A stretch of 5,815 nt of DNA from Spirochaetaceae bacterium (GCA_031288215.1 JAITRV010000197.1:1-5815), one strand, 5' to 3'; numbered from the stretch's first letter, positions 1 through 5,176 are shown. The notes: generated by a model not told the origin, from the letters alone. Numbers and translations: made by a program.

Positions 1-124
1 GGAACTGGAAAACCCCCTGGCCCGGGCCATCATCGCCGGCGCCGTCAAGGAAGGCGACACGGTTACCGTGGACCGCGGCGACCCCGGCGGCGAAGCCCTC
101 AGCTTCAGGACAAGTAGCAGGTAG
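1..124 (+). CDS. clpB: Clp/Hsp100 ATPase, C-terminal fragment (probably ClpB disaggregase)
   Basis: This is the 3' end of a gene that begins before the window. Reading from base 2 gives 40 residues and a TAG stop at 122-124. The fragment contains ELENPLARAI, then AGAVKEGDTVTVD. This matches the end of the C-terminal D2-small domain of ClpB/ClpC proteins (pattern NPLA..I..G....GD.I.VD), which in the family packs against the AAA+ module of the hexameric ring. ClpB is an ATP-driven cytosolic disaggregase working with DnaK. ClpC is the main alternative and cannot be excluded from 40 residues. The last residues (TSSR) and the stop codon are encoded inside a degenerate heptamer repeat (112-139), so the native C terminus was probably altered by repeat acquisition. 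The family assignment is fairly firm; the choice of ClpB is inference. Confidence 0.72.
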   Translation, partial: ELENPLARAIIAGAVKEGDTVTVDRGDPGGEALSFRTSSR

Positions 125-139
125 GAAGTAGCAAGCGAC
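112..139 (+). repeat. Degenerate heptamer tandem repeat, copy A
   Basis: Four consecutive 7-nt units are visible: AAGTAGC, AGGTAGG, AAGTAGC, AAGCGAC. They fit a loose consensus A(A/G)GTA(G/A)C. The stop codon of the upstream Clp gene lies in the second unit. The same kind of heptamer (AAGTAAC, AAGTAAC, AGGTAAC) recurs at 759-779. Short tandem heptamers of this type resemble the STRR repeats described in cyanobacteria, but no relationship is claimed. Confidence 0.6.
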
Positions 140-147
140 AGGGGAAT

Positions 148-205
148 GCAAGGGTGTCAGTCACCATCTTGGGACACCGGTGCCGGGGGCACCTGGCACC
201 CGGCG
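148..205 (+). repeat. REP-like GGTG/CACC palindromic cluster, containing dispersed repeat copy A
   Basis: The segment 148-170 is a near copy of 726-748 (20 of 23 bases identical; both start GCAAGGGTGTCA). Within the block, GGTGTC (153-158) can pair with GACACC (173-178). GGTGCC (179-184) can pair with GGCACC (188-193) across a GGG loop, and a further GGCACC lies at 195-200. Pairs of adjacent GGTG.../...CACC hairpins are characteristic of REP-type elements mobilised by RAYT (TnpA-REP) transposases. No transposase is in the window, so that origin is inference. The hairpins could also end clpB transcription, but no T-run follows. Confidence 0.5.
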
Positions 206-250
206 TTACCCTAAGTTTGTGATGTTGCGCCAAGCGTCATATACGAAAAC

Positions 251-277
251 TTGACAAAACACATCAAATGCTATACA
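251..277 (+). promoter_or_regulatory. Putative promoter of the antitoxin-toxin operon
   Basis: A perfect -35 hexamer TTGACA lies at 251-256. TATACA at 272-277 is preceded by TG at 269-270, which makes an extended -10 (TGCTATACA). The spacer is short at 15 nt; TACATT at 274-279 would give 17 nt. The antitoxin start is about 20 nt further on, with AGGGGG (287-292) as ribosome binding site 7 nt before the ATG at 300. Confidence 0.6.
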
Positions 278-287
278 TTGTCTAGCA
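269..287. promoter_or_regulatory. Putative autoregulatory operator of the toxin-antitoxin module
   Basis: TGCTAtACAtTGTcTAGCA is an imperfect palindrome with 8 of 9 base pairs matching around the central T at 278. It covers the -10 region and the likely transcription start. RelB/DinJ ribbon-helix-helix antitoxins repress their own operons by binding such palindromes, so an operator role is the natural inference. Confidence 0.5.
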
Positions 288-299
288 GGGGGCACCAAT

Positions 300-572
300 A
301 TGGCGCAAGTAAATATCCGTATAGACAATACCCTCAAGGAAGAGGCGGATCATCTTTTTGAAGAACTGGGGATGAATCTATCAACAGCCTTCACCATCTT
401 TATCCGTCAAGCCCTGAGACAACGGGGCATTCCTTTCATGATTACCGCCGACCCCGATTCGTTCTATAACCCGGTAAACATGAAATGGCTGGAACAGTCA
501 ATAGAACAGGGAAAACAGGGCCGTTACATCGTCAAAACCATGGAAGAACTGGAACGAATGGCTGATGAGTAA
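300..572 (+). CDS. relB: Type II antitoxin, RelB/DinJ family
   Basis: This is a complete 90-residue protein. Residues 3-9 (QVNIRID) form the expected DNA-binding beta strand. Two predicted helices follow (about 10-22 and 27-42, with MNLSTAFTIFIRQAL), giving the ribbon-helix-helix fold typical of RelB/DinJ antitoxins. The C-terminal part (about 60-90; NMKWLEQSIEQ, then KTMEELE) resembles the toxin-wrapping tail seen in antitoxins paired with YoeB toxins. The family neutralises its partner toxin and represses the operon as an antitoxin or toxin-antitoxin complex. The gene has its own promoter, operator palindrome and ribosome binding site, and overlaps the toxin start by 8 nt. Codon use is markedly AT-richer than in the fab genes, suggesting acquisition. 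Because the toxin is truncated, this now looks like an orphan antitoxin that may still repress its promoter or counter related toxins. Family assignment is confident. Confidence 0.88.
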   Translation: MAQVNIRIDNTLKEEADHLFEELGMNLSTAFTIFIRQALRQRGIPFMITADPDSFYNPVNMKWLEQSIEQGKQGRYIVKTMEELERMADE

Positions 573-771
573 TATCACGTTTACCGAAAATGCATGGGAG
601 GATTATCTTTACTGGCAGTCTCAGGATAAAAAAACGTTGAAACGGATAAATCAGTTAATTAAAGATATTGAACGCTGTGGGTATGACGGAATAGGAAAAC
701 CGGAGCCCTTGCGGGATGGAGGAGCGCAAGGGTGTCAATCACCGTTTTTGAGGCCTATAAGTAACAAGTAA
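565..771 (+). pseudogene. yoeB: Truncated YoeB/Txe-family mRNA interferase toxin
   Basis: The ORF encodes 68 residues. Residues 1-50 match YoeB closely: TENAWEDYLYWQ, then INQLIKDIER, then GKPEPL. Full-length YoeB is about 84-85 residues. Here similarity stops at about residue 50 (base 712), and the last 18 residues are translated from the dispersed repeat at 726-748 and its flank. The acid equivalent to E. coli Glu46 remains (E47 in KPEPL). The family's catalytic Arg (WSRRI region, Arg65 in E. coli) and C-terminal His-Tyr are gone, so ribosome-dependent mRNA cleavage should be lost. No remnant of the missing 3' end is visible downstream, so part of the gene was deleted or replaced, not merely interrupted. 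The start overlaps the antitoxin by 8 nt, the usual translational coupling. A short functional variant is possible but unlikely. Confidence 0.82.
726..748 (+). repeat. Dispersed repeat, copy B (inside the toxin remnant)
   Basis: This begins GCAAGGGTGTCA and matches 148-170 at 20 of 23 positions. It sits within about 12 nt of the point where YoeB similarity ends, so it marks or caused the breakpoint. It contains the GGTG-N5-CACC core also present in copy A. Heptamer repeats follow 10 nt downstream, whereas at copy A they lie 8 nt upstream. Confidence 0.6.
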
Positions 772-807
772 CAGGTAACAAGGGAGGAGTGAGCAGTTAG
801 GAGAGAG
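759..807 (+). repeat. Heptamer tandem repeat, copy B
   Basis: Three near-perfect units (AAGTAAC, AAGTAAC, AGGTAAC; 759-779) are followed by four degenerate purine-rich units in the same 7-nt phase (AAGGGAG, GAGTGAG, CAGTTAG, GAGAGAG). The toxin remnant's stop codon (769-771) lies in the second unit, as the Clp gene's stop lies inside copy A. No gene is supported between 772 and 983. Confidence 0.6.
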
Positions 808-830
808 GAACTCGAGATTGATTCCAAATA

Positions 831-868
831 TCTCCTCCCTCCTCCCTCCTCCCTCCTCTCTCCTCTTT
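831..868 (+). repeat. Pure pyrimidine tract built of heptamers (CCTCCCT)
   Basis: All 38 bases are C or T. From 834 the tract resolves into CCTCCCT three times, then CCTCTCT and CCTCTTT. The complementary strand is G/A only, with three GGG runs and several GG runs, so a G-quadruplex or triplex is conceivable. AGGAGAGAGGA at 799-809 is an exact inverted match to TCCTCTCTCCT at 854-864, so 799-864 could form an 11-bp stem. It lies about 43 nt upstream of the fabH -35 element. Confidence 0.7.
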
Positions 869-910
869 GGGAGTTAAACGCGCTCGCCCTGGCCCTCCAT
901 GTATATTCCC

Positions 911-938
911 TTGACATTTCCTCAAATTTTGTTATAGT
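911..938 (+). promoter_or_regulatory. Putative sigma70-type promoter of the fab operon
   Basis: TTGACA (911-916) and TATAGT (933-938) are separated by 16 nt, close to consensus. The expected transcription start is near 945, leaving a leader of about 39 nt. GAAGGAAGG (971-979) is the ribosome binding site for the fabH ATG at 984. No other clear promoter was seen inside the operon. Confidence 0.72.
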
Positions 939-944
939 TGAACC

Positions 945-969
945 ATGACAAAAATACCATTTCTGTCAT
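945..969. promoter_or_regulatory. 25-nt inverted repeat at the fab promoter: candidate operator or 5' leader hairpin
   Basis: The arms are ATGACA-a-AAAT (945-955) and ATTT-c-TGTCAT (959-969) around ACC, with 10 of 11 pairs matching. The repeat begins at the predicted transcription start and ends just before the ribosome binding site. As DNA it is a good size for a dimeric repressor operator; as RNA it is a 5'-terminal hairpin. It does not match the FapR, FabT, FabR or FadR sites as I know them, so no regulator is named. Confidence 0.55.
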
Positions 970-983
970 AGAAGGAAGGTATC

Positions 984-2009
984 ATGGCCATTGAAATTAT
1001 CGCTACCGGACGAGCGGTTCCTCCGAATAAAGTTACCAACGAAGATTTGGCGGAACGGATCGATACCACCGATGAGTGGATCCGGTCCCATACCGGCATA
1101 GGCGCCCGTCATGTGGCGGCTTCCGGCATCGCCTGCAGCGATCTGTCCCTGGAGGCGGCCCGGGAAGCCCTGAACGCCGCCGCTCAAGGGGGCAAGGGCT
1201 CTCCGGAGGAACTCGCCCAATCCCTGGACCTTATCATCCTGGGAACCACGACGCCGGATTATCTCGGCGTCCCCCCCACCGCCTGTCTCGTTCAGGATAA
1301 GCTGGGGGCGAAAAACGCCGGGGCCCTGGATATTGCCGCCGCCTGTACGGGCTTTATCTACGGCTTGGAGCTGGCCGCCGCCTTTCTCATGGTCAATAAA
1401 GACCGGAAACGGGCCCTGGTGATAGGGACCGATGTCTTATCCCGGATTGTCAACTGGGATGACCGGGGAACCGCCGTCCTCTTCGGGGACGGATCCGGGG
1501 CGGTCCTCATCGAAAAAACCGATGCCCCCGCCGGAGGGCCCGGAGGGCGGGGCCTGGTGCGGACCATCCTGAAGGCGGACGGTTCCGGCGCGGAAAGCCT
1601 TATCATCCGGCAGGGGGGAAGCCGGAATCCGTTCAAGGCGGGGGATGTCGTTGCCATTCCCCCCTATCTTGAGATGAACGGCCACGCGGTGTACACCTTT
1701 GCGGTGAAGGCCCTGACCGGCATCATCGAGCGTCTTTTGAAAGAAGAAGGCATCACCATCGGCGACGTGGCCCGGATCATCCCCCACCAAGCAAACGCCC
1801 GGATCGTTCAGGCCGCGGGAAAGCGGCTGGGCATCCCGGAGGATAAATTTTTTCTGAATATCGAAGAATACGCCAACACCTCCGCGGCGTCCATTCCCAT
1901 TGCCCTGGACGAGTTGAACCGGGCGGGAAAATTAAAAAAAGGGGACCTCCTCATGACCGTTGGGTTCGGAGGGGGATTAACCTATGGAGGAAATTTAATT
2001 ATATGGTAA
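984..2009 (+). CDS. fabH: 3-oxoacyl-[ACP] synthase III (FabH)
   Basis: FabH is a cytosolic condensing enzyme that starts fatty-acid synthesis by joining an acyl-CoA primer (usually acetyl-CoA) to malonyl-ACP. The 341-residue product carries the full catalytic triad: Cys121 (DIAAACTGF), His268 (IIPHQAN) and Asn298 (EYANTSAAS). Trp32 in TTDEWI corresponds to the CoA-contacting Trp of the family, and the C terminus has the GFGGGLTYG motif (327-335). A slightly long, Ala/Gly-rich loop at about 64-80 separates the first helix from the strand LDLIILGTTT. Length is close to the usual 310-340. The ATG at 984 is supported by GAAGGAAGG upstream and by the family N terminus (IIATGRAVPPN). It is the first gene of the operon and overlaps fabD by 7 nt. 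Primer preference (straight versus branched chain) cannot be read with confidence. Assignment is secure. Confidence 0.96.
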   Translation: MAIEIIATGRAVPPNKVTNEDLAERIDTTDEWIRSHTGIGARHVAASGIACSDLSLEAAREALNAAAQGGKGSPEELAQSLDLIILGTTTPDYLGVPPTACLVQDKLGAKNAGALDIAAACTGFIYGLELAAAFLMVNKDRKRALVIGTDVLSRIVNWDDRGTAVLFGDGSGAVLIEKTDAPAGGPGGRGLVRTILKADGSGAESLIIRQGGSRNPFKAGDVVAIPPYLEMNGHAVYTFAVKALTGIIERLLKEEGITIGDVARIIPHQANARIVQAAGKRLGIPEDKFFLNIEEYANTSAASIPIALDELNRAGKLKKGDLLMTVGFGGGLTYGGNLIIW

Positions 2010-3043
2010 ACAATCCGGCATTTCTTTTTCCCGGACAGGGGGCTCAGTACCAGGGCATGGCGCTGGACCTTTTTGAAGCCGGCGGAACAGCCGTGAGGGA
2101 ACTCTTTACCCTGGCTTCGGACATCATGGGACGGGATATGAAGGCCCTCCTCGCCGAAGCCGACGGGGAAACCCTGAAACGGAGCGATATTTCTCAGCCC
2201 GCCATCACCCTGGCGAACCTTGCCGCCGCCCGCTACCTGGAGGAACGGGGGATACGGCCCGTTGCCGTGGCGGGGTTCAGCCTGGGGGAATACGCCGCCC
2301 TGGTGGCGGCTTCGGTGATCGACGCGGCGGAATGCCTGCGCCTGGTGAAAATCCGGGGGGCGGCCATGCAGGAGGCCTCGGATCGCCTCGGCGCCGCCGG
2401 CGGGAACCCGGGAATGGCGGCGATCCTGGGGCTTTCCCCGGAAAAGGTGGAGGCCCTCATCGCCGAATGGCGGATCGCCGGCCTCCCGGATCTCTACGGG
2501 GCCAATTTCAATTCCCGGACCCAGGTGGTGGTTTCGGGAACCGCCGAAGCCCTGGCCGAAGCGGAACGGCGCTTCAAGGAGGCCGGCGCCCGGCGGGTGG
2601 TACGGCTCCCGGTGGCGGGCCCCTTCCACTCCCCCCTGATGGCCGCCGCGGCGGACGCCTTTGCCCCGGCCCTGGAAGCGGCGGACTTCAAGGACCCGGC
2701 GATCCCCCTGTTCTCCAACGTATCCGGCGGCCAGGTCACCGGATACGACTTACCCGGCGGCCAAGTCATCGGATACGATGTGCCCGGCGGCCAGGTCGTC
2801 GGGTACGACGTCTCCGGCGGCCGGGTCACCGCCGCCGCCGCCGCAAAGGCCCTGGCCCTGCGGCAGATCACCGAACCGGTCCGCTGGACCGCCGAGGAGG
2901 CGGCCCTGGCGGTCCTGGGACCCGATGCGGTCCTGGAAGCCGGCCCCGGCAAGGTCCTGCAGGGCCTCTGGAAGGATGCGGACACGGGGGTTCCCTGTTT
3001 TGCCGCGGGGACCGCCGCCGAAATCGACGCCCTGGGCGCTTGA
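2003..3043 (+). CDS. fabD: Malonyl-CoA:ACP transacylase (FabD)
   Basis: FabD moves malonyl from CoA to the phosphopantetheine arm of ACP, supplying FabH and FabF. The 346-residue protein starts with the family signature FLFPGQGAQYQGM (7-19) and has the nucleophile Ser93 in GFSLG (91-95). Arg118 (VKIRGAAMQ) is the malonyl-carboxylate-binding Arg, and His209 (GPFHSPLM) the catalytic His. RQITEPVRW (287-295) contains the conserved Gln288. Length exceeds the usual 305-315 because a 10-residue unit (GGQV.GYD core) is repeated three times at 241-270, followed by a partial fourth (SGGRVT). The insertion lies between the IPLFSNV strand and the RQITEP helix and leaves all catalytic residues intact. 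The start overlaps the fabH stop by 7 nt, implying coupling; GGAGG at 1986-1990 is 12 nt upstream, a rather long spacing. Function is secure; the effect of the repeat is unknown. Confidence 0.95.
   Translation: MVNNPAFLFPGQGAQYQGMALDLFEAGGTAVRELFTLASDIMGRDMKALLAEADGETLKRSDISQPAITLANLAAARYLEERGIRPVAVAGFSLGEYAALVAASVIDAAECLRLVKIRGAAMQEASDRLGAAGGNPGMAAILGLSPEKVEALIAEWRIAGLPDLYGANFNSRTQVVVSGTAEALAEAERRFKEAGARRVVRLPVAGPFHSPLMAAAADAFAPALEAADFKDPAIPLFSNVSGGQVTGYDLPGGQVIGYDVPGGQVVGYDVSGGRVTAAAAAKALALRQITEPVRWTAEEAALAVLGPDAVLEAGPGKVLQGLWKDADTGVPCFAAGTAAEIDALGA
2723..2830 (+). repeat. 30-bp in-frame tandem repeat inside fabD
   Basis: There are three full units at 2723-2752, 2753-2782 and 2783-2812, plus a partial unit at 2813-2830. 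Each begins (T/C)CCGGCGGCC and encodes SGGQVTGYDL, PGGQVIGYDV, PGGQVVGYDV, then SGGRVT. Units differ at only a few bases, mainly at third positions and at the V/T/I/V positions, so the array is recent but not brand new. Because the unit length is a multiple of three, copy-number change would not break the frame. Confidence 0.9.
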
Positions 3044-3082
3044 TCAAATAATTCGAGGGGTTTTCTCTCAAAGGAGCAGGTC

Positions 3083-3817
3083 ATGGAATTAGAAGGCAAG
3101 AAGGCCCTGGTAACCGGGGCGTCCCGGGGTATCGGCCGGGCCATTACGGAGCGTTTCCTCGCCGAAGGGGCCGAGGTGTGGGGCCTGGGAACCCGGGAAC
3201 CCGCGGATCTGGGGGACCGGATCGCCCGGTCCGGGGGAAAACTCCACTGGACAAACGCGGACCTGGGGGAACTCTCCCAGGTGGAGGCCGTCATCGAAGG
3301 CTGCCTCAAGGAGGCCGGGGGATTCGACATCCTGGTAAACAACGCGGGGATCACCAAGGACAACCTGTCCTTCCGGATGAGCCTGGAGGATTTCCAAAAG
3401 GTCCTGGACGTGAACCTCTCCGCGGCCTTTCTCGTCTCCCGCGCCGTGGGCCGGGACATGATCCGCCGGAAAAGCGGCGCCATCGTCAACATGGCCAGCG
3501 TGGTGGGGCTCCACGGGAACGGCGGCCAGGCGAACTACGCGGCCAGCAAGGGGGGGCTCATCGCCCTGACCAAGACCATGGCCCAGGAAACCGCCAGCCG
3601 GGGCGTCCGGGTCAACGCGGTGGCGCCGGGCTTCATCGTGTCGGATATGACCGATGCCCTGCCCCCGGCGGCCCGGGAAAAGCTGCTCGCCCTCATCCCC
3701 CTGAAACGGATGGGAGAGCCCGCCGATGTGGCCGAGGCGGTTTTGTTTTTAGCGTCCCCCCGGGGAAGCTATATCACCGGCCAAGTGCTCGCCGTAGACG
3801 GCGGAATGTTCATATAA
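3083..3817 (+). CDS. fabG: 3-oxoacyl-[ACP] reductase (FabG)
   Basis: FabG is an NADPH-dependent short-chain dehydrogenase that reduces 3-ketoacyl-ACP to 3-hydroxyacyl-ACP in each elongation cycle, normally as a cytosolic tetramer. The 244-residue product has the Rossmann cofactor motif TGASRGIG (11-18), NNAG (86-89) and the catalytic tetrad Asn111 (DVNLSA), Ser139 (NMASVVG), Tyr152 and Lys156 (YAASK). APGFI (181-185) and the C-terminal ITGQVLAVDGGM are typical of FabG. Arg15 and Arg38 fit NADPH preference. Length equals the family norm. AAGGAG (3071-3076) lies 6 nt before the ATG, and the gap after fabD is 39 nt. Some FabG-like SDRs act on other substrates, but the position between fabD and fabF makes the FAS II role convincing. 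The gene ends 24 nt before fabF, with no acpP between. Confidence 0.95.
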   Translation: MELEGKKALVTGASRGIGRAITERFLAEGAEVWGLGTREPADLGDRIARSGGKLHWTNADLGELSQVEAVIEGCLKEAGGFDILVNNAGITKDNLSFRMSLEDFQKVLDVNLSAAFLVSRAVGRDMIRRKSGAIVNMASVVGLHGNGGQANYAASKGGLIALTKTMAQETASRGVRVNAVAPGFIVSDMTDALPPAAREKLLALIPLKRMGEPADVAEAVLFLASPRGSYITGQVLAVDGGMFI

Positions 3818-3841
3818 AAAGCCCAGGGAGGATTGTTTAAT

Positions 3842-5128
3842 ATGAAGAAACGGATAGTGGTTACCGGGCTGGGGGTGATTTCTCCCATCGGGAACAACGT
3901 AGAGGAATTTGAAGCAGCCCTGAAAGCGGGAAAAAGCGGCATCGGAAAGATCACCAGCTTCGATACGACGGGATTTGACGTGACCATCGCCGGGGAAGTG
4001 AAGAATTTTGTCCCCACCGATTGGATTGATAAGAAGGATGCCCGGAAAATGGCCCGGTTCACCCAGTTCGCGGTGGCCGCCACGACCCAGGCCCTCACCC
4101 AAGCGGGGCTTCTGGAAACGGCGGAAGGCCCCGAGGGGATCCGCCGGCGGATAACGAGCGATCCCGAACGGACCGGCGTGATCCTGGGAAACGGCATCGG
4201 CGGCTACGAAATCGTCACCGAATCCTTCCATAAGCTCTTTGATAACGGCCCCCGGCGTATGCTGCCCCTCACCATACCCCTGATGATCGGGAACGAGGCC
4301 GCGGGGAATATCTCCATGGTGTTCGGAACCAAGGGCCCCGCCTATACCCAGGTAACCGCCTGCACCTCCGGCACCGACGCCATAGGCCAGGCCCTGGACC
4401 TCATCCGCCTGGGGAGAAGCGACGTGGTCATCACCGGGGGAACCGAGGCCTGCATCGTCCCCTTCGCCATCGGCGGCTTCCAGATGCTCAAGGCCCTCTC
4501 CACCAAACGCTGCGACCAGCCGGAGAAGGCCAGCCGGCCCTTTGACGCGGACCGGGACGGCTTTGTCATCGGGGAAGGGGCGGGCATCCTGATCCTGGAA
4601 ACCGAAGAACACGCCAAAAAACGGGGCGCGGCGATCCTGGCGGAATTGGCGGGCTACGGGGTGAGCGCCGACGCCTATCACATCACCTCCCCGGACCCCA
4701 CCGGGGAAGGGGGCGGCCGGGCCATCAAGCTCGCCCTGGCCGACGCGGGTCTGGCCCCCCAGGACATCCAGTATTACAACGCCCACGGGACTTCCACGGA
4801 GATCAACGATCCCACGGAAACCAAGATGCTCAAGTACGCCTTTGGGGACCATGCCTATAAGCTGAAGATCTCCAGCACCAAGAGCATGACCGGCCACTGC
4901 ATCGCCGGCAGCGGGGGGATAGAGGCCATCGCCACCATCCTGGCAATCCGGGGGGGCTACTTCCCCCCCACAATCAACCTGGAAAATCCCGACCCCGCCT
5001 GCGATCTGGATTACGTGCCCAACACGATCCGGTACGGCGCGATCAACGCCGCGGCCTCCGGCTCCCTGGGCTTCGGCGGCCATAACGGAGTGGTGGTGTT
5101 CAAGAAAGCCCCGGAGGGGCTTTCATAG
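3842..5128 (+). CDS. fabF: 3-oxoacyl-[ACP] synthase II (FabF)
   Basis: FabF performs the elongating condensations, adding two carbons from malonyl-ACP to acyl-ACP. The 428-residue product begins MKKRIVVTGLGVISPIG. It has catalytic Cys174 (VTACTSG), His315 (NAHGTST), Lys347 (SSTKSMTGH) and His352, plus GFGGHN (410-415). I prefer the ATG at 3842 because GGGAGGA (3826-3832) is 9 nt upstream; a TTG at 3833 would abut that site. Two differences from typical FabF are visible: about 10 extra residues around 92-109 (charged, GPEGIRRRITSDPER), and GHCIAGSGG in place of the usual GH-LLGAAGG after His352. TACTSG and the neighbours favour FabF over FabB, though broader KAS roles are possible. The last codons and stop lie in a strong hairpin (5104-5124). 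Function is confident. Confidence 0.94.
   Translation: MKKRIVVTGLGVISPIGNNVEEFEAALKAGKSGIGKITSFDTTGFDVTIAGEVKNFVPTDWIDKKDARKMARFTQFAVAATTQALTQAGLLETAEGPEGIRRRITSDPERTGVILGNGIGGYEIVTESFHKLFDNGPRRMLPLTIPLMIGNEAAGNISMVFGTKGPAYTQVTACTSGTDAIGQALDLIRLGRSDVVITGGTEACIVPFAIGGFQMLKALSTKRCDQPEKASRPFDADRDGFVIGEGAGILILETEEHAKKRGAAILAELAGYGVSADAYHITSPDPTGEGGGRAIKLALADAGLAPQDIQYYNAHGTSTEINDPTETKMLKYAFGDHAYKLKISSTKSMTGHCIAGSGGIEAIATILAIRGGYFPPTINLENPDPACDLDYVPNTIRYGAINAAASGSLGFGGHNGVVVFKKAPEGLS
5104..5124 (+). other. Perfect 9-bp hairpin at the end of fabF
   Basis: GAAAGCCCC (5104-5112) and GGGGCTTTC (5116-5124) are exact inverted repeats around GGA. The stem covers the last codons of fabF and ends 2 nt before its TAG. 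There is no long T-run after it, so full termination is doubtful. Partial termination or protection of the upstream mRNA's 3' end are plausible roles. Confidence 0.6.
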
Positions 5129-5150
5129 CCGGTAATGGCGGGCCCTTTCG

Positions 5151-5176
5151 CTTTCCGCGGGAAGGTGCCCGCAAAG
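5151..5176 (+). other. Stem-loop in the fabF-fabZ spacer
   Basis: GCGGG (5157-5161) pairs with CCCGC (5168-5172) across AAGGTG. It can extend through CTTT (5151-5154) with AAAG (5173-5176), leaving two unpaired C's. It is the middle of three successive hairpins in the 70-nt spacer. An alternative pairing of GCGGGC (5138-5143) with GCCCGC (5167-5172) would compete. Confidence 0.45.

Noticed and set aside
735..917. 60-codon minus-strand open frame across the repeat region
   Set aside because: It is made of heptamer repeat and polypurine sequence translated as Arg/Glu/Gly and Ser/Leu runs, with no family resemblance.
2494..3492. 332-codon antisense open frame opposite fabD/fabG
   Set aside because: Low-complexity Arg/Ala/Pro/Ser translation spanning two well-supported genes on the other strand; a composition artefact.
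3833..3841. TTG start for fabF adding three residues
   Set aside because: It directly abuts the GGGAGGA ribosome binding site, and the product would gain MFN before the canonical MKKRIVVTG start.
4950..4969. Seven-G and seven-C runs that can pair as a hairpin inside fabF (also a seven-G run at 3550-3556 in fabG)
   Set aside because: These follow from Gly-Gly and Pro-Pro codons in conserved positions. Phase variation of essential FAS II genes is unlikely and nothing else supports it.
3749..5083. 444-codon antisense open frame opposite fabF
   Set aside because: It is a mirror of GC-rich codon usage in fabF. Its translation is Gly/Asp/Pro-rich with no recognisable domain, and the opposite strand holds a complete catalytic FabF.
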